From Sphingomonas desiccabilis (lineage in GTDB: Bacteria; Pseudomonadota; Alphaproteobacteria; Sphingomonadales; Sphingomonadaceae): a stretch of DNA of 64,000 bases. This document shows positions 45,202 through 54,745 of this stretch, piece after piece. The stretch's first letter is position 1. Each line of letters opens with the position of its first letter. The DNA is taken from positions 434,001 to 498,000 of the forward strand of contig NZ_SDPT01000003.1 of assembly GCF_004135605.1 (NCBI RefSeq), read 5' to 3'. The translations under genes were made by a program, and so were the position numbers. The notes under the pieces were generated by a model that saw nothing but the letters and a program-made list of their open reading frames with translations, did no database searches and was not told where the DNA came from.

Positions 45202-46308
45202 CTACTCCGCCTTGCCCGCGCTTTCGCTAAATGCGCGAGGGCTGATGTCGATGCTCCGGTTCTCGCCCCAGGTGCTGACGCGCGAGTTGACCGGGCCGCG
45301 GACGATGTCTTCCACCACCTGCGCGGGCGGTGGAAGCCGGTCCTGCGCCACGTAATTGGTGATGACGTCCAGATCGATGTAGGCGACGGACCAACTGGGC
45401 TCGGCGGGCTTGCTCTTTGCCAGCAGCGCGTTCGCGGCATCGGGTTGGACGAAAATGCCGCGGCCCGCATCCGACAGAGCGATGAGATAGCGATCGGTGG
45501 CGGCATCCGGCCGATAGACGCCGCCGCCCTTCAGGGTCGTGGCGTCGCGACACCAGGTAACCGCAGGCTGCGGCGCCGGTACGTCCTGCTTCTTTGTATC
45601 GGCACGCATCGCGAGCCCCATGAAGGCGGCCATCAATGCGGCGGCGCCGTTGGCCGGCGCGGGCTTCGCTTCGCCGGAAAGGACCAGCGGCGTGGGACAA
45701 TCCGCGACCGGGCTGGCCGCAGGCGCGGGCGCGACCTCCCGCGGCCATTCGAGCTCGGCCAGTGCCTTGCGCATTGCGGTGGCGAGGCTCGCCGACTCCA
45801 GCGTCTTGGAGGAATAGCGCAGCTTCACGAGCCATTGGCCGAACGGGAGGATGGCGACGCCGGTGCTCCGATACGGAGTCTTGTTGAGGGTGTAGGCGGC
45901 GATCAGGCCGCTTGCCGTCTGCTGGCCGGGCGGCACGAAGCTGGGGGCTCCGACGGCGGCGACGGGCTGGCCGTAGACGTCGGGCCGGTTCTCGATTGCC
46001 CAGCGGGCACGATCGAACCACACCGGTACCGCGCCGCTTGCCTGGCGATAGACGTAAAGGCTCAGCAACTCGGCGCGGTCGGGGCTTTCGTAGCTGGCCG
46101 AGACGTCCAGCAGATGCTCGCCGATCTTGAGGGTCTTGATGCGGGGCGCGCCTGCGAGGGTGGTCGGCAGGCGGAGCCCGCTCTGCTTGTGCGTATACGG
46201 CTTGCGGGCGGAGACCCTGAGCTCCTCCGCCTGCTGGGCTGCGGCAGGCGTGGCCAAACCGATTGCGCCCGCGGCGAGCGCCAGCGTGACAGGCACAAAG
46301 CGCTTCAT
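45202..46308 (-). CDS. secreted protein of unknown function
   Basis: Unrecognised protein of 368 residues. The N-terminus MKRFVPVTLALAAGAIGLAT ending PAAAQQ is a clear signal peptide (cleavage near residue 25), so it is periplasmic. No known domain is recognised. It contains a repeated amphipathic beta pattern (KTLKIGEHLLDVSASYES, GVAILPFGQWLVKLRYSSKT) and two cysteines in the middle. The second of two adjacent ATG codons (46308) has better spacing to GAGGG than the first. It is downstream of metK, separated from it by the metK terminator, so it is probably transcribed on its own. Confidence 0.6.
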   Translation of the reverse strand: MKRFVPVTLALAAGAIGLATPAAAQQAEELRVSARKPYTHKQSGLRLPTTLAGAPRIKTLKIGEHLLDVSASYESPDRAELLSLYVYRQASGAVPVWFDRARWAIENRPDVYGQPVAAVGAPSFVPPGQQTASGLIAAYTLNKTPYRSTGVAILPFGQWLVKLRYSSKTLESASLATAMRKALAELEWPREVAPAPAASPVADCPTPLVLSGEAKPAPANGAAALMAAFMGLAMRADTKKQDVPAPQPAVTWCRDATTLKGGGVYRPDAATDRYLIALSDAGRGIFVQPDAANALLAKSKPAEPSWSVAYIDLDVITNYVAQDRLPPPAQVVEDIVRGPVNSRVSTWGENRSIDISPRAFSESAGKAE

Positions 46309-46363
46309 CATCCCTCTACCCCTGATGCCGGCGAAGCTGCCACCGGTTGGGGGAAGGGACAAG

Positions 46364-46402
46364 CGCAAAGGCGGGGCGACTTCGCGCCACCCCGCCTTTG
46401 CG
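46364..46402 (-). terminator. metK terminator
   Basis: A perfect 13-base-pair stem (cgcaaaggcgggg / ccccgcctttgcg) with a 13-base loop begins 6 bases after the metK stop. The following minus-strand bases cttgtccctt make only a modest U-tract, but stem strength and position make it a convincing terminator. Confidence 0.85.
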
Positions 46403-46407
46403 TGAAC

Positions 46408-47592
46408 TCAGGCCAGTTCGGCCTTGAGCGCGTCGGCCAGGTCGGTCTTTTCCCAGGTGAAGAGGTCACCCTCCGCCTTGCGGCCGAAGTGGCCATAGGC
46501 GGCGGTCGGCAGGTAGATCGCCTTGTTCATGCCAAGGTGGGTGCGGATGCCCTTGGGGGTCAGGCGGACCAGCTTGGGCAGCACCGCCTCGATCTTCGAC
46601 TCCTCGACGGTACCGGTGCCGTGGGTGTCGACATAGAGCGACAGCGGTTCGGCAACGCCGATCGCGTAGGACAGCTGGATCGTGCAGCGCTTGGCCAGGC
46701 CCGCCGCGACGATGTTCTTGGCGAGATAGCGGCTGATATAGGCTGCCGAACGGTCGACCTTGGTGGGATCCTTGCCCGAGAAGGCGCCGCCGCCGTGCGG
46801 GGCCGCACCGCCATAGGTGTCGACGATGATCTTGCGGCCGGTGAGCCCTGCGTCGCCATCGGGTCCGCCGATCTCGAACAGGCCGGTCGGGTTGACGTAG
46901 ATCTGCGATTGGTCTGCCGGCATCCAGCCCTGCGGCAGGACGCCCTCGAACACGGTCATGACATAGTCGCGCAGCTGCTTCTGGCCGGCGTCGCTGGACA
47001 GCGCCTTGCTGTGCTGGGTCGACACCACCAGTGCGGTCGCGCCGGTCGGGCGGCCGTTCTCATACTTGAGCGTCACCTGGCTCTTGGCGTCCGGCTCCAG
47101 GAAGTCGACCACGTTGGCGTGGCGGTCCTGCGCCAGCTTTTCCAGGATGCGGTGCGAGTAATAGAGCGTCGCCGGCATCAGCTCGGGCGTCTCGTCGCAG
47201 GCGAAGCCGAACATGATGCCCTGGTCGCCGGCACCCTCGTCCTTGTTGCCGCTCTCGTCCACGCCCTGCGCGATATGCGCGGACTGACCGTGAAGGTGGC
47301 AGGCGAACTCGGCGGTCTGCCAGTGGAAGCCGTGCTGTTCGTAGCCGATCTTCTTCACCGTATCGCGCGCGGCCTTCTCGATCTCGTCGAGGGTCGGGAA
47401 CACGTCCTGGTTGCAGCGCACCTCGCCGGCCAGCACGATCCGCTGAGTCGTGACCATGGTCTCGCAAGCGACGCGGGCGACGGGGTCGCGCGACAGGAAC
47501 AGGTCGACGACGGCGTCGGAAATCTGGTCCGCGACCTTGTCGGGATGGCCTTCGGAGACCGACTCGGAGGTGAAGAGATAGTTGGAACGCAT
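46408..47592 (-). CDS. metK: S-adenosylmethionine synthetase
   Basis: Makes SAM from methionine and ATP. The 394 residues begin [20 protein letters not shown] and contain [21 protein letters not shown] (the family hexapeptide GAGDQG), [11 protein letters not shown] and [19 protein letters not shown] (the glycine-rich signature with phosphate-binding Lys). Length and order of motifs are normal. ATG at 47592 is preferred; earlier in-frame codons have no conservation. It is 71 bases downstream of lnt on the same strand, and a hairpin in the gap covers its ribosome-binding site. Confidence 0.98.
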   Translation of the reverse strand: MRSNYLFTSESVSEGHPDKVADQISDAVVDLFLSRDPVARVACETMVTTQRIVLAGEVRCNQDVFPTLDEIEKAARDTVKKIGYEQHGFHWQTAEFACHLHGQSAHIAQGVDESGNKDEGAGDQGIMFGFACDETPELMPATLYYSHRILEKLAQDRHANVVDFLEPDAKSQVTLKYENGRPTGATALVVSTQHSKALSSDAGQKQLRDYVMTVFEGVLPQGWMPADQSQIYVNPTGLFEIGGPDGDAGLTGRKIIVDTYGGAAPHGGGAFSGKDPTKVDRSAAYISRYLAKNIVAAGLAKRCTIQLSYAIGVAEPLSLYVDTHGTGTVEESKIEAVLPKLVRLTPKGIRTHLGMNKAIYLPTAAYGHFGRKAEGDLFTWEKTDLADALKAELA

Positions 47593-47595
47593 GGA

Positions 47596-47649
47596 TTTCC
47601 CTTTTCTATGGGAAAGCGCGGCCGTTGCCATGCCGATATAAAGCTTTCC
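47596..47649 (-). promoter_or_regulatory. metK leader with hairpin over the ribosome-binding site
   Basis: On the mRNA strand, tttccc and gggaaa (47610-47615 and 47596-47601) form a 6-pair hairpin that contains the AAGGGA ribosome-binding site just before the metK ATG. An upstream ggaaagc (47643-47649) is exactly complementary to gctttcc (47611-47617), the same arm used to cover that site, so the two pairings exclude each other. A TATATAA stretch nearby could be a promoter. The leader does not match the SAM-II, SAM-V or SAM/SAH riboswitch consensus as I know it. Regulation is inferred, not shown. Confidence 0.45.
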
Positions 47650-47663
47650 TTATATACCGCGCC

Positions 47664-49202
47664 CTAGCGGCTGCGCCGGCGGAGTGCAACGGCTGCGAGG
47701 GCAAGGAAAAGACCCACAATCGCGGCGATCCCGTTGCCGAAGCGGGCGAACAGCGTCGGCGGATGCGCGGGCGGCAACGGCAGCTCGATCGCACCGGCGC
47801 GGCCCTGCGGGATCGTCGCCAGCAGCCGGCCGTCGGCGTCGATGATCGCCGAGATGCCGGTGGGCGTGGAGCGCAGGATGGGCAGCCCCTCCTCGATCGC
47901 CCGCATGCGAGCCTGCGCCAGATGCTGGGGCGGACCCCAGGCGCCGAACCAGGCGTCGTTGGACGGGTTGAACAGCAGCCGGGGACGGTGCGCGCGGTCC
48001 ACCACCTGGCCGGAAAAGATGATCTCGTAGCAGATCTGCATGCCGACAGGCCCAAAGCCGGGCACGGCAACGGACCGCGGACCCGGGCCCGGAGCAAAGT
48101 CGATGTCGCCCATCACCAGGCGCGAAAGGCCAAGCGGCTGGAGGAGGGGCCGCATCGGCAGATACTCGCCATAGGGAACCAGATGCGCCTTGTCGTAGCG
48201 GCCGCCCAGGCGTCCGTCCGGCAGCACCGCGAACACCGAGTTCCCGGCCGAGGCGACCTGTCCGCGCGGATCGAAGAACAGCGCGGTCCCGCCGACCAGG
48301 GCGGCATCGCGGGGCCCGAGCAGGCGGGCGATCTGCGCGCGGACGAGCGCCGGATTGGCGTCGTACCAATAGGGCGGATATCCATCCTCGACATAATAGT
48401 TGAGCGTCCCCTCCGGCCAAACGACCAGCCGGGGGGCGGCCCCTGGGCGTCCGCTCAGCCGCAGCAGTCGATCGAACACCTCGGCGGCATAGCCGTCGTC
48501 GGCGACATGCTCCTGGCCGATGTTGGGCTGAACGACGCGGACGCGCGGGGCATCGTCCGGGAGGGCCGGATCGGCGGCATGCAGCAGCGGCCATCCGATC
48601 GCCAGCGCAAGTCCCGCAACGGCGATCCCCGCCGGGAAATGCCAGCGGCGGTGCCATGCCAACAGCAGTGCGCCGGCTGCCACCACGGTAAGGCCCGACA
48701 GGGCATAGGTCCCGACCCAGGCTGCCAGATGCGCCAGTCCCGGCACCGGCAGCCAGATCACGCCGACGGGGTTCCAGGCATAGCCGGTGAACATCACCGC
48801 GCGCAGCCATTCGGTCGCGATCCAGGCGGCGCCCGCACTCAGCGCGAAGGCGGCGTCCGGCCGTGTCTCGCGACGCCCCAGCCGCCAGGCAAGGCCGCCG
48901 GCGAGCATCGGATACACCGCAAGATAGAGCGCGAGCCCGACCACGGCGAAATAGCCGAGCGCCGGCGGCATCCGATCCTGATAGTCGAAGGCGTGCTGGA
49001 TCCAGTTGTTGCCGATGGTGAAGTGCGCGACCCCGAACAGCCAGGAGCGCCACAGGGCGGACTTCAGACTGGGGGCGCCATGGACGCAGTGCAGCCACAG
49101 CGCGAAGGCGGCGAGCGTCAGCGGCCACCATTGCAGGGGCGCGAAGCCGAGTGCGGAGACGGCACCGGCGAGGAGGACGAGCAGGGCAGGGGGGAAACGC
49201 AC
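47664..49202 (-). CDS. lnt: apolipoprotein N-acyltransferase
   Basis: Inner membrane enzyme adding the third acyl chain to lipoproteins. The 512 residues comprise six or so membrane helices in the first half and a periplasmic carbon-nitrogen hydrolase domain with the catalytic triad Glu264 ([11 protein letters not shown]), Lys338 ([15 protein letters not shown]) and Cys391 ([10 protein letters not shown]). The start is GTG at 49202; no ATG fits. It is divergent from the VOC gene. In many alphaproteobacteria lnt directly follows corC; here about 4.6 kb of other genes separate them. Confidence 0.93.
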   Translation of the reverse strand: MRFPPALLVLLAGAVSALGFAPLQWWPLTLAAFALWLHCVHGAPSLKSALWRSWLFGVAHFTIGNNWIQHAFDYQDRMPPALGYFAVVGLALYLAVYPMLAGGLAWRLGRRETRPDAAFALSAGAAWIATEWLRAVMFTGYAWNPVGVIWLPVPGLAHLAAWVGTYALSGLTVVAAGALLLAWHRRWHFPAGIAVAGLALAIGWPLLHAADPALPDDAPRVRVVQPNIGQEHVADDGYAAEVFDRLLRLSGRPGAAPRLVVWPEGTLNYYVEDGYPPYWYDANPALVRAQIARLLGPRDAALVGGTALFFDPRGQVASAGNSVFAVLPDGRLGGRYDKAHLVPYGEYLPMRPLLQPLGLSRLVMGDIDFAPGPGPRSVAVPGFGPVGMQICYEIIFSGQVVDRAHRPRLLFNPSNDAWFGAWGPPQHLAQARMRAIEEGLPILRSTPTGISAIIDADGRLLATIPQGRAGAIELPLPPAHPPTLFARFGNGIAAIVGLFLALAAVALRRRSR

Positions 49203-49283
49203 GGCGCGGATATCGTGCGCTTTGGCGGCGCGGGCAAGCAGTTCGCACGTGTACGCCCGCGCGCGATGGGCTACGCTCGTGCC

Positions 49284-49706
49284 ATGGCCGAGCTCCGTCC
49301 CTTTCATCTCGCCTTTCCGGTTCACGACCTGGAGGCGGCGCGCACCTTCTATCGTGACGTGCTGGGCTGCGGCGAAGGACGCAGCAGCGATCACTGGATC
49401 GACTTTGACCTCGGCGGGCACCAGATCGTCGCGCACCTCGACCCCGATGCCCGGCCGCAGGCGACCAGCAATGCAGTCGACGGGCATCAGGTGCCGGTGC
49501 CGCACTTCGGCGTCGTGCTGTGCATATCCGACTGGGAAGCGCTGGCCGCCCGGCTGGAGGCGGCGGGTGTCGAGTTCGGCATCGCGCCCCACATCCGCTT
49601 CAAGGGGCAGCCCGGGGAGCAGGCAACGATGTTCTTCCGCGACCCGTCGGGAAACGCTTTGGAGTTCAAGGCGTTCGCCGATGATTCGATGCTGTTCGCA
49701 AGTTAA
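49284..49706 (+). CDS. VOC (glyoxalase-like) family protein
   Basis: Small cytosolic protein of 140 residues with the paired beta-alpha-beta-beta-beta fold of the vicinal oxygen chelate superfamily. [22 protein letters not shown] holds the first metal histidine, [24 protein letters not shown] the second half, and [17 protein letters not shown] the C-terminal glutamate. This subgroup includes dioxygenase-like and resistance-like proteins, and the substrate is unknown. ATG at 49284 and 49266 are both possible. It is followed 12 bases later by the PHA-related gene. Confidence 0.82.
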   Translation: MAELRPFHLAFPVHDLEAARTFYRDVLGCGEGRSSDHWIDFDLGGHQIVAHLDPDARPQATSNAVDGHQVPVPHFGVVLCISDWEALAARLEAAGVEFGIAPHIRFKGQPGEQATMFFRDPSGNALEFKAFADDSMLFAS

Positions 49707-49718
49707 GAGGATTTCCGC

Positions 49719-50021
49719 GTGGCTGACCCCGTTACCGTCGACATTCCCCACAAGCTCGGCCGCGAGGGTGCGCGCACCCGTATCGAGGCGGGGATCGGGA
49801 AGCTCGCCGGCATGTTTCCTGGCGGCACGGTGACGGAACAGCATTGGGAGGGCGACGCCCTCTCCTTCACGGTGCAGGCGATGGGACAGCGCGTGGCCAG
49901 CCGGCTGGAGCTGTTCGAGGATCGGGTCCGCGCCGAACTCGACCTGCCGCCTTTCCTGCGGCTGTTCGCCGACAAGATCCGGGCCAAGCTCCAGAAGGAT
50001 GGACCGGCCCTGCTGAAGTAG
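49719..50021 (+). CDS. polyhydroxyalkanoic acid system family protein
   Basis: Protein of 100 residues matching the PHA granule-region family (PHA_gran_rgn), with VTVDIPHKLGREGARTRIEAGI at the start and a C-terminal amphipathic helix LPPFLRLFADKIRAKLQKDG. The family often sits near polyhydroxyalkanoate genes, but none is seen here and its activity is unknown. The start is GTG with an AAGAGG box. It is probably co-transcribed with the VOC gene. Confidence 0.8.
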   Translation: MADPVTVDIPHKLGREGARTRIEAGIGKLAGMFPGGTVTEQHWEGDALSFTVQAMGQRVASRLELFEDRVRAELDLPPFLRLFADKIRAKLQKDGPALLK

Positions 50022-50085
50022 CGGCCTGCGCGTGCATGGGAACCGCGGGCGTTCGTTTCGGTTGAGGAAGGGTTAGGAGAGGCTC

Positions 50086-50541
50086 ATGAAGGCACCGCTT
50101 TTCATGCTGGTCGCAGCTTCGGCGCTGGTGGGCTGTTCGGAAAAGGATTCGAACGCGAACCAGGTCGCGCTCCCGGTGGGGACCCAGATCGCCGACAACG
50201 GCGTCGTCGAGGCGCCGCCTACCGGCAGTGCACCGACCATTCCGACAGCGAGCGGCGCCGGGACCGCCTTTGGCATGACGACGAAGCAGCTGGAGGATGC
50301 GGACCTGCTCGGCGCCGGCAATGCCAAGCTCGGGGAGGTGGAGCGGGTGACCACCGACGCGCAGGGCAGCGTCAATGGTCTGGTGGTAGAGGTCGACTCC
50401 GAGCCGGAAGACCGCGAGGTGCTGTTGCCGCTCAAGGGGATCGAGCCGGTGGCGGTGGGCAACGAGTGGCACCTGCGCGCCAGTGCGATGACGCGCGAGC
50501 AGTTGCTGACCCTTCCGGAGGTGAAGCCCGCCGGCCGGTGA
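50086..50541 (+). CDS. PRC-barrel-like lipoprotein
   Basis: Protein of 151 residues with a lipoprotein signal (lipobox Cys17, SALVGCSEKD), a low-complexity Thr/Pro/Gly linker (about 35-65), and a C-terminal PRC-barrel-like beta domain (LLGAGNAKLGEVERVTTDAQG, VNGLVVEVDSEPEDREVLLPLKGIEPV). PRC-barrel domains often bind RNA-processing or electron-transfer partners, but envelope versions have no assigned role. A strong AGGAGAGG box precedes the ATG. It is convergent with the sorbosone dehydrogenase-like gene, 32 bases apart. Confidence 0.78.
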   Translation: MKAPLFMLVAASALVGCSEKDSNANQVALPVGTQIADNGVVEAPPTGSAPTIPTASGAGTAFGMTTKQLEDADLLGAGNAKLGEVERVTTDAQGSVNGLVVEVDSEPEDREVLLPLKGIEPVAVGNEWHLRASAMTREQLLTLPEVKPAGR

Positions 50542-50573
50542 GGCTGCCAAGCGCGGGAACTCGGCCGACGGGT

Positions 50574-51908
50574 TCAGCGCCCCGCGGCCGCGCTCACGCG
50601 CCAGATCACGTTGCCGACGTCATCGGCGACCAGCAACCCGCCGCTGCGATCGGTGATCACACCCACCGGACGGCCGCGCGCCTTGCCGTCCTGATCCAGG
50701 AAGCCGCTCAGGACATCGACGGGCTTGGCGCCCTTCACCGGGAAGCCATTGGCTGCGAACGGTACGAACACGACCTTGTAGCCTGATGGCGGCACGCGGT
50801 TCCACGACCCGTGCTGGCCGATGAAGGCGCCGCTTGCGAACCGCGGCCCCAGCTTCGCGTCCCCGGCGAAAGCGAGGCCGAGCGAGGCGGTATGGGCGCC
50901 CAGCGCATAGTCGGGCCGCGCGGTGTATTCCCGCAGGTCCGGCCGCTGCGGCTGGACGCGATCGTCGACATAGCCGCCCCAGTAGTGCCACGGCCAGCCA
51001 TAGAAGCCGCCGAACTCCACCCGCGTCATATAGTCGGGCGGCATGTCCGAACCGATCATGTCGCGTTCGTTGACGACGGTCCACAGCGCCCGGCTGTTGG
51101 GCTCGAACGCCATGCCGTTGGGGTTCCGCAGCCCGCTGGCATAGATGCGGAACTTCTTCACCAGCGGATCGACCTCGAGGATCGCCGCCCGGTTCTTCTC
51201 GACCTCCAGTCCGTCCTCGGCGATGTTGGACGCCGAGCCGACGGTCACGAACAGCGTCTTGCCCTCAGGGTTCGCCACGACGTTGCGCGTCCAGTGGTTG
51301 CCGCCGCCCGGCAGGTCGACGACCTTCTCCGCGTTCGCGGTGATGCGCGTCTGGCCCACCTGGAAGGGGAAGCGCACCAGCGCGTCGGTGTTGGCGACGT
51401 AGAGCCAGTCGCCCACCACCGCCATGCCGAAAGGTGAGTTGAGCCCGGTCAGCAGCGCCGAGCGCTGTTCCGCGACGCCGTCGCCGTCCGCGTCGCGCAG
51501 CAGCGTGATCCGGTTGGCGGAGGGGACGCCTGCGCCCGCCCGGCCCATGAAGAGCTTCATCACCCAGCCCTTGAGCCCGCCGCCCTCGCGTGGGGGCGAG
51601 TTGCTCTCCGCCACCAGCACGTCGCCGTTCGCCAGGCGATAGAGCCAGCGCGGATGGTCGAGCCCGCGTGCGAACGGCTGGACGCGCAGCCCCTGCGCCG
51701 GGGTCGGCATCGCGTCGCCGGTCCAGCCGATCGGCTTGGCGATCCGGACGGTGGGGATGGTCTGTTCGCGTGCGCGGCTCAATTGCGGCTGGGCACCGGT
51801 CACCGCGTCTTCGGGCAGTTTCGCGCGATCGGGGCTGAACAGCCACCACCCCAGTGCGAGCAGCAGAACGAGAAAGACGGCGGCAAGGCGGAGCAGGTGT
51901 TTGCGCAT
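50574..51908 (-). CDS. membrane-anchored sorbosone dehydrogenase-like (PQQ-type beta-propeller) protein
   Basis: Protein of 444 residues with one N-terminal membrane helix (7-24) and a periplasmic six-bladed propeller of the sugar/sorbosone dehydrogenase family. Supporting stretches are the calcium-loop-like LLRDADGDGVAEQRS, GGGNHWTRNVV, GLRNPNGMAFEP and FIGQHGSWNRVPPSGYKV, the last typical of PQQ-dependent aldose dehydrogenases. The true substrate is unknown and PQQ synthesis genes are not in the window. It lies downstream of katA, separated by a strong hairpin, so it may be transcribed separately. Confidence 0.83.
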   Translation of the reverse strand: MRKHLLRLAAVFLVLLLALGWWLFSPDRAKLPEDAVTGAQPQLSRAREQTIPTVRIAKPIGWTGDAMPTPAQGLRVQPFARGLDHPRWLYRLANGDVLVAESNSPPREGGGLKGWVMKLFMGRAGAGVPSANRITLLRDADGDGVAEQRSALLTGLNSPFGMAVVGDWLYVANTDALVRFPFQVGQTRITANAEKVVDLPGGGNHWTRNVVANPEGKTLFVTVGSASNIAEDGLEVEKNRAAILEVDPLVKKFRIYASGLRNPNGMAFEPNSRALWTVVNERDMIGSDMPPDYMTRVEFGGFYGWPWHYWGGYVDDRVQPQRPDLREYTARPDYALGAHTASLGLAFAGDAKLGPRFASGAFIGQHGSWNRVPPSGYKVVFVPFAANGFPVKGAKPVDVLSGFLDQDGKARGRPVGVITDRSGGLLVADDVGNVIWRVSAAAGR

Positions 51909-51951
51909 GGCCGAAGGATTAGGGGCTGCGGACCTGCACGCAACATGAAAA

Positions 51952-51994
51952 GCGCCGCCGCTGACGGATGGGAGAGTTCCGTCGGCGGCGGCGC
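51952..51994 (-). terminator. terminator downstream of the catalase gene
   Basis: A stem of 17 pairs with one mismatch (gcgccgccgctgacgga / tccgtcggcggcggcgc) and a 9-base loop is followed on the minus strand by ctttt. It lies between the katA stop and the start of the sorbosone dehydrogenase-like gene and most likely ends the katA transcript. Confidence 0.8.
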
Positions 51995-52030
51995 CTCACG
52001 CTGTCACATGGGATCGGTGCGACAGCGCAT

Positions 52031-52064
52031 CCGGGGCGGCAGGAATGGGGGAGAGCCGCCCCGG
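52031..52064 (-). terminator. second hairpin after the catalase gene
   Basis: A perfect 10-pair stem (ccggggcggc / gccgccccgg) with a 14-base loop starts 14 bases after the katA stop. No U-tract follows, so it may protect the mRNA end rather than terminate; the next hairpin at 51952-51994 is the better terminator. Confidence 0.5.
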
Positions 52065-52077
52065 GATCCGGTGTGTG

Positions 52078-53610
52078 TTAGCGCGGCCCTGCGTCGGACA
52101 GGGCCATGCGGTCCATGTCCTTCTGCGTCTCGCGATCTTCCTCCGACTTGCCCATCGTCGCGAGGCGCTCGCGCACCCGCTCGGCAAGGTTCGGATCGAC
52201 CGCTTCGAAATGACCCATCTGGCGATCGATGATGAACTGCGGGATGCCGTGCATCGCCTCGGCGATGTTGCTGGCGGTCCGCGCCTTCTGATCCTCGTCG
52301 AACAGGTTCCACAGGTCGCGCGGCTGGCGGAAGTCGTCGTTGCCCTCGCTGTGGTCCCAGTGCCACGCAGTGCCCTCCACCTTCAGCGGCGGCTCCTTGT
52401 AGCGCGGGTCCTCGACCGGGCCGCCGAACGAGTTGGGCTCGTAATAGGCGTCCGGATAGTCCTGGTTGGTGTCCTCCATGAAGCGGAGCAGACCGTCCTT
52501 GTGATAGGTGTGAACCGGGGAGTGCGGCCGGTTGACCGGCAGCGCCTCGTAATGCGTGCCCAGCCGGTGGCGGTGGGCGTCGGCATAGGAGAAGATGCGC
52601 GCCTGCAGCATCTTGTCCGGCGAGAAGCTGATCCCGCGTACGACGTTGGACGGGCTGAACGCCGCCTGCTCGATCTGCGCGAAATAATTGTCCGGGTTCC
52701 GGTTCAGCTCGACCTCGCCGACCTCGATCAGCGGATAGTCGCTGTGCGGCCAGACCTTGGTCAGGTCGAACGGATTGTACCAGTGCTTGCCCACGTCCTC
52801 CTCGGGCATGATCTGCACGAACAGCGTCCACTTCGGGAACTCGCCGCGGTGGATGGTGCCGTAGATCTCCTCCTGGAAGCTCTCACGGCTCTTTGCGATG
52901 ACCTCCGCCGCTTCGGCGTTGGTGTAGAACTTGTGGCCCTGCTGGGTCTTGAAGTGGAACTTCACCCAATAGCGCTCGCCGGCGTCGTTCCAGAAGGAAT
53001 AGGTGTGGCTGCCATAGCCGTTCATGTACTGCGGGCCCTGCGGCAGGCCGCGGTCCGACATCAGGATCAGCAACTGGTGCATCGACTGGGGCTCGAGGCT
53101 CCAGAAATCCCACATCGCCGTCGGCGAGCGCATGTTGGTGCGCGGGTGGCGCTTCTGCGTGCGGATGAAGTCCGGGAACTTGCGCGGATCGCGCACGAAG
53201 AACACCGGCGTGTTGTTGCCGACGAGGTCCCAGTTGCCCTCCTCGGTGTAGAACTTGAAGCTGAAGCCGCGGACGTCGCGCTCGGCATCGGCGGCACCCT
53301 GCTCGCCGGCGACGGTCGAGAAGCGCAGCAGCATCTCGGTCTGCTTGCCGACCTCCGAGAAGATCTTGGCATTGGTGTACTTGCTGATGTCGTGGGTCAC
53401 CGTGAAGGTGCCGAACGCGCCCCAGCCCTTGGCATGCACCACCCGCTCGGGGATGCGCTCGCGGTTCTGGTGGCTCAGCTTCTCGATCAGCTGATAATCC
53501 TGCAGCAGCAACGGACCGAACCGCCCCACGGTGAGAGAATGCTGGTTGTCGCCGACCGGGGCACCCGCGGAAGTGGTGAGCGTCGGTCGCTTCTTTTCGG
53601 CATCTGCCAT
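52078..53610 (-). CDS. katA: haem catalase (KatA type)
   Basis: Cytosolic or periplasmic monofunctional catalase of 510 residues, disproportionating hydrogen peroxide. The catalytic His59 ([14 protein letters not shown]), Asn132 ([13 protein letters not shown]) and haem-ligand Tyr342 ([14 protein letters not shown]) are all present. The length fits the small-subunit clade, and there is no flavodoxin-like C-terminal domain. The start ATG at 53610 has an AGGAG box 7 bases upstream. Its 201-base upstream gap is long enough for an OxyR-type operator, but no clear one is seen. It interrupts an otherwise conserved series between corC and lnt. Confidence 0.97.
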   Translation of the reverse strand: MADAEKKRPTLTTSAGAPVGDNQHSLTVGRFGPLLLQDYQLIEKLSHQNRERIPERVVHAKGWGAFGTFTVTHDISKYTNAKIFSEVGKQTEMLLRFSTVAGEQGAADAERDVRGFSFKFYTEEGNWDLVGNNTPVFFVRDPRKFPDFIRTQKRHPRTNMRSPTAMWDFWSLEPQSMHQLLILMSDRGLPQGPQYMNGYGSHTYSFWNDAGERYWVKFHFKTQQGHKFYTNAEAAEVIAKSRESFQEEIYGTIHRGEFPKWTLFVQIMPEEDVGKHWYNPFDLTKVWPHSDYPLIEVGEVELNRNPDNYFAQIEQAAFSPSNVVRGISFSPDKMLQARIFSYADAHRHRLGTHYEALPVNRPHSPVHTYHKDGLLRFMEDTNQDYPDAYYEPNSFGGPVEDPRYKEPPLKVEGTAWHWDHSEGNDDFRQPRDLWNLFDEDQKARTASNIAEAMHGIPQFIIDRQMGHFEAVDPNLAERVRERLATMGKSEEDRETQKDMDRMALSDAGPR

Positions 53611-53775
53611 GGCATGTCTCCTGATCGTCCGGGCACGTTGGTGCCGCAGCCGATGGAATGACTCAAACGCATAGAAGTGCCCAGCGTGATCGAAAACATC
53701 GATGGCGGTGGGAATTGCGGCGGCAGGCGGAGTTTCCCGCGGGACCGACGGATCGTGCCCCGGCGGGGTCAGTGC

Positions 53776-53804
53776 CGCGCGCCGCCAACGCCCGGCGGCG
53801 CGCG
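53776..53804 (-). terminator. hairpin downstream of corC
   Basis: A perfect 11-pair stem (cgcgcgccgcc / ggcggcgcgcg) with a 7-base loop begins 8 bases after the corC stop on the minus strand. No U-tract follows, so the role as terminator is tentative. The rest of the gap up to katA holds its promoter region and no gene. Confidence 0.5.
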
Positions 53805-53811
53805 TCCTCTA

Positions 53812-54735
53812 TTACTCCTCGACCGGCGCTTCCGCGACCGGCGGATGGAGGCGCAGGCGGGTGACGCGTCGATCGTCGCCGTCGACGATTTCCAGCGTCC
53901 AGCCGCTCGCGTGCTTCAGGCACTCGCCGGGCTTGGGCACGTGCCCGGCCAGCACGAAGGCGAGTCCGCCGAGCGTCTCGACGTCCTCCTCCACCTCGCC
54001 CAGCCGCGGATCGATCAACTCGGCAGCATCCTCCAGTTCGGCGCGCGCGTCCGCGTCCCAGCCGCCGCCGTCGATCGGCACCAGCAACGCCGCCGGCGCC
54101 TCGTCGTGCTCGTCCTCGATCTCGCCTACGATCTCCTCGATCAGATCCTCGATCGTGATGAGCCCGTCGGTTCCGGAGTATTCGTCCAGCACCACCGCCA
54201 GGTGAGTGCGGCTGGCGCGCATCTGCGCGAGCAGGTCGAGCGTTCCCATCGACTGGGGCACATAGAGCGGCTGGCGCATCAGATCGGTGATGCTGTCGGG
54301 CGGAGCGCCCTCGCGCGCGAGGATCGCGAACACGTCCTTCACATGGATCATGCCGATCACATGGTCGAGCCGCTCGCGATAGACCGGAAGGCGGCTGTGT
54401 CCGGCCTCTGCGAAGATCTGGACCAGTTCCGAAAAGGGCGTCGACTCCTCCACCGCAACGATGTCCGCGCGCGGCACGCCCATGTCGCCTGCGTCACGCT
54501 CGCCGAAATGGAGGATGTTGCGGACCATCTGCCGCTCGATCGGGGAAAGGTCGCCGGCGACCGGCCGGGCCTCTTCCTCCTCATGCTCCGTGATGACTTC
54601 CTCGATCCGCCCGCGCAGCGTCTCATTGTGTTCCTCGCCGAACAGCAGGGCGCGGATGCCCCGCCATACGCCGCCCTCTCCGGCGGCCTGGCTACTGTCG
54701 CCCCCCGGGGCGGCGCTACTGGAACCTTCTGGCAT
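53812..54735 (-). CDS. corC: CorC/HlyC-like protein with CBS domains
   Basis: Protein of 307 residues without membrane helices: an acidic N-terminus, paired CBS domains (VPRADIVAVEESTPFSELVQ and LDLLAQMRASRTHLAVVLDE, with the conserved DEYSGTDGLITIEDLIEEIVGEI end) and a C-terminal CorC_HlyC domain. The family is linked to cobalt/magnesium handling and older haemolysin reports; the true role is unsettled. It starts 10 bases after the ybeY stop. In many alphaproteobacteria lnt follows, but here katA does. Confidence 0.92.
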   Translation of the reverse strand: MPEGSSSAAPGGDSSQAAGEGGVWRGIRALLFGEEHNETLRGRIEEVITEHEEEEARPVAGDLSPIERQMVRNILHFGERDAGDMGVPRADIVAVEESTPFSELVQIFAEAGHSRLPVYRERLDHVIGMIHVKDVFAILAREGAPPDSITDLMRQPLYVPQSMGTLDLLAQMRASRTHLAVVLDEYSGTDGLITIEDLIEEIVGEIEDEHDEAPAALLVPIDGGGWDADARAELEDAAELIDPRLGEVEEDVETLGGLAFVLAGHVPKPGECLKHASGWTLEIVDGDDRRVTRLRLHPPVAEAPVEE

Positions 54736-54745
54736 GGAAGTCTCG

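Noticed and set aside
47593..47663. Known SAM-II or SAM/SAH riboswitch before metK
   Set aside because: The leader is too short and lacks the conserved core bases of those classes; only a simple hairpin pair is seen.
53611..53811. OxyR operator upstream of katA
   Set aside because: No sequence with the expected spaced ATAG/CTAT pattern could be found.
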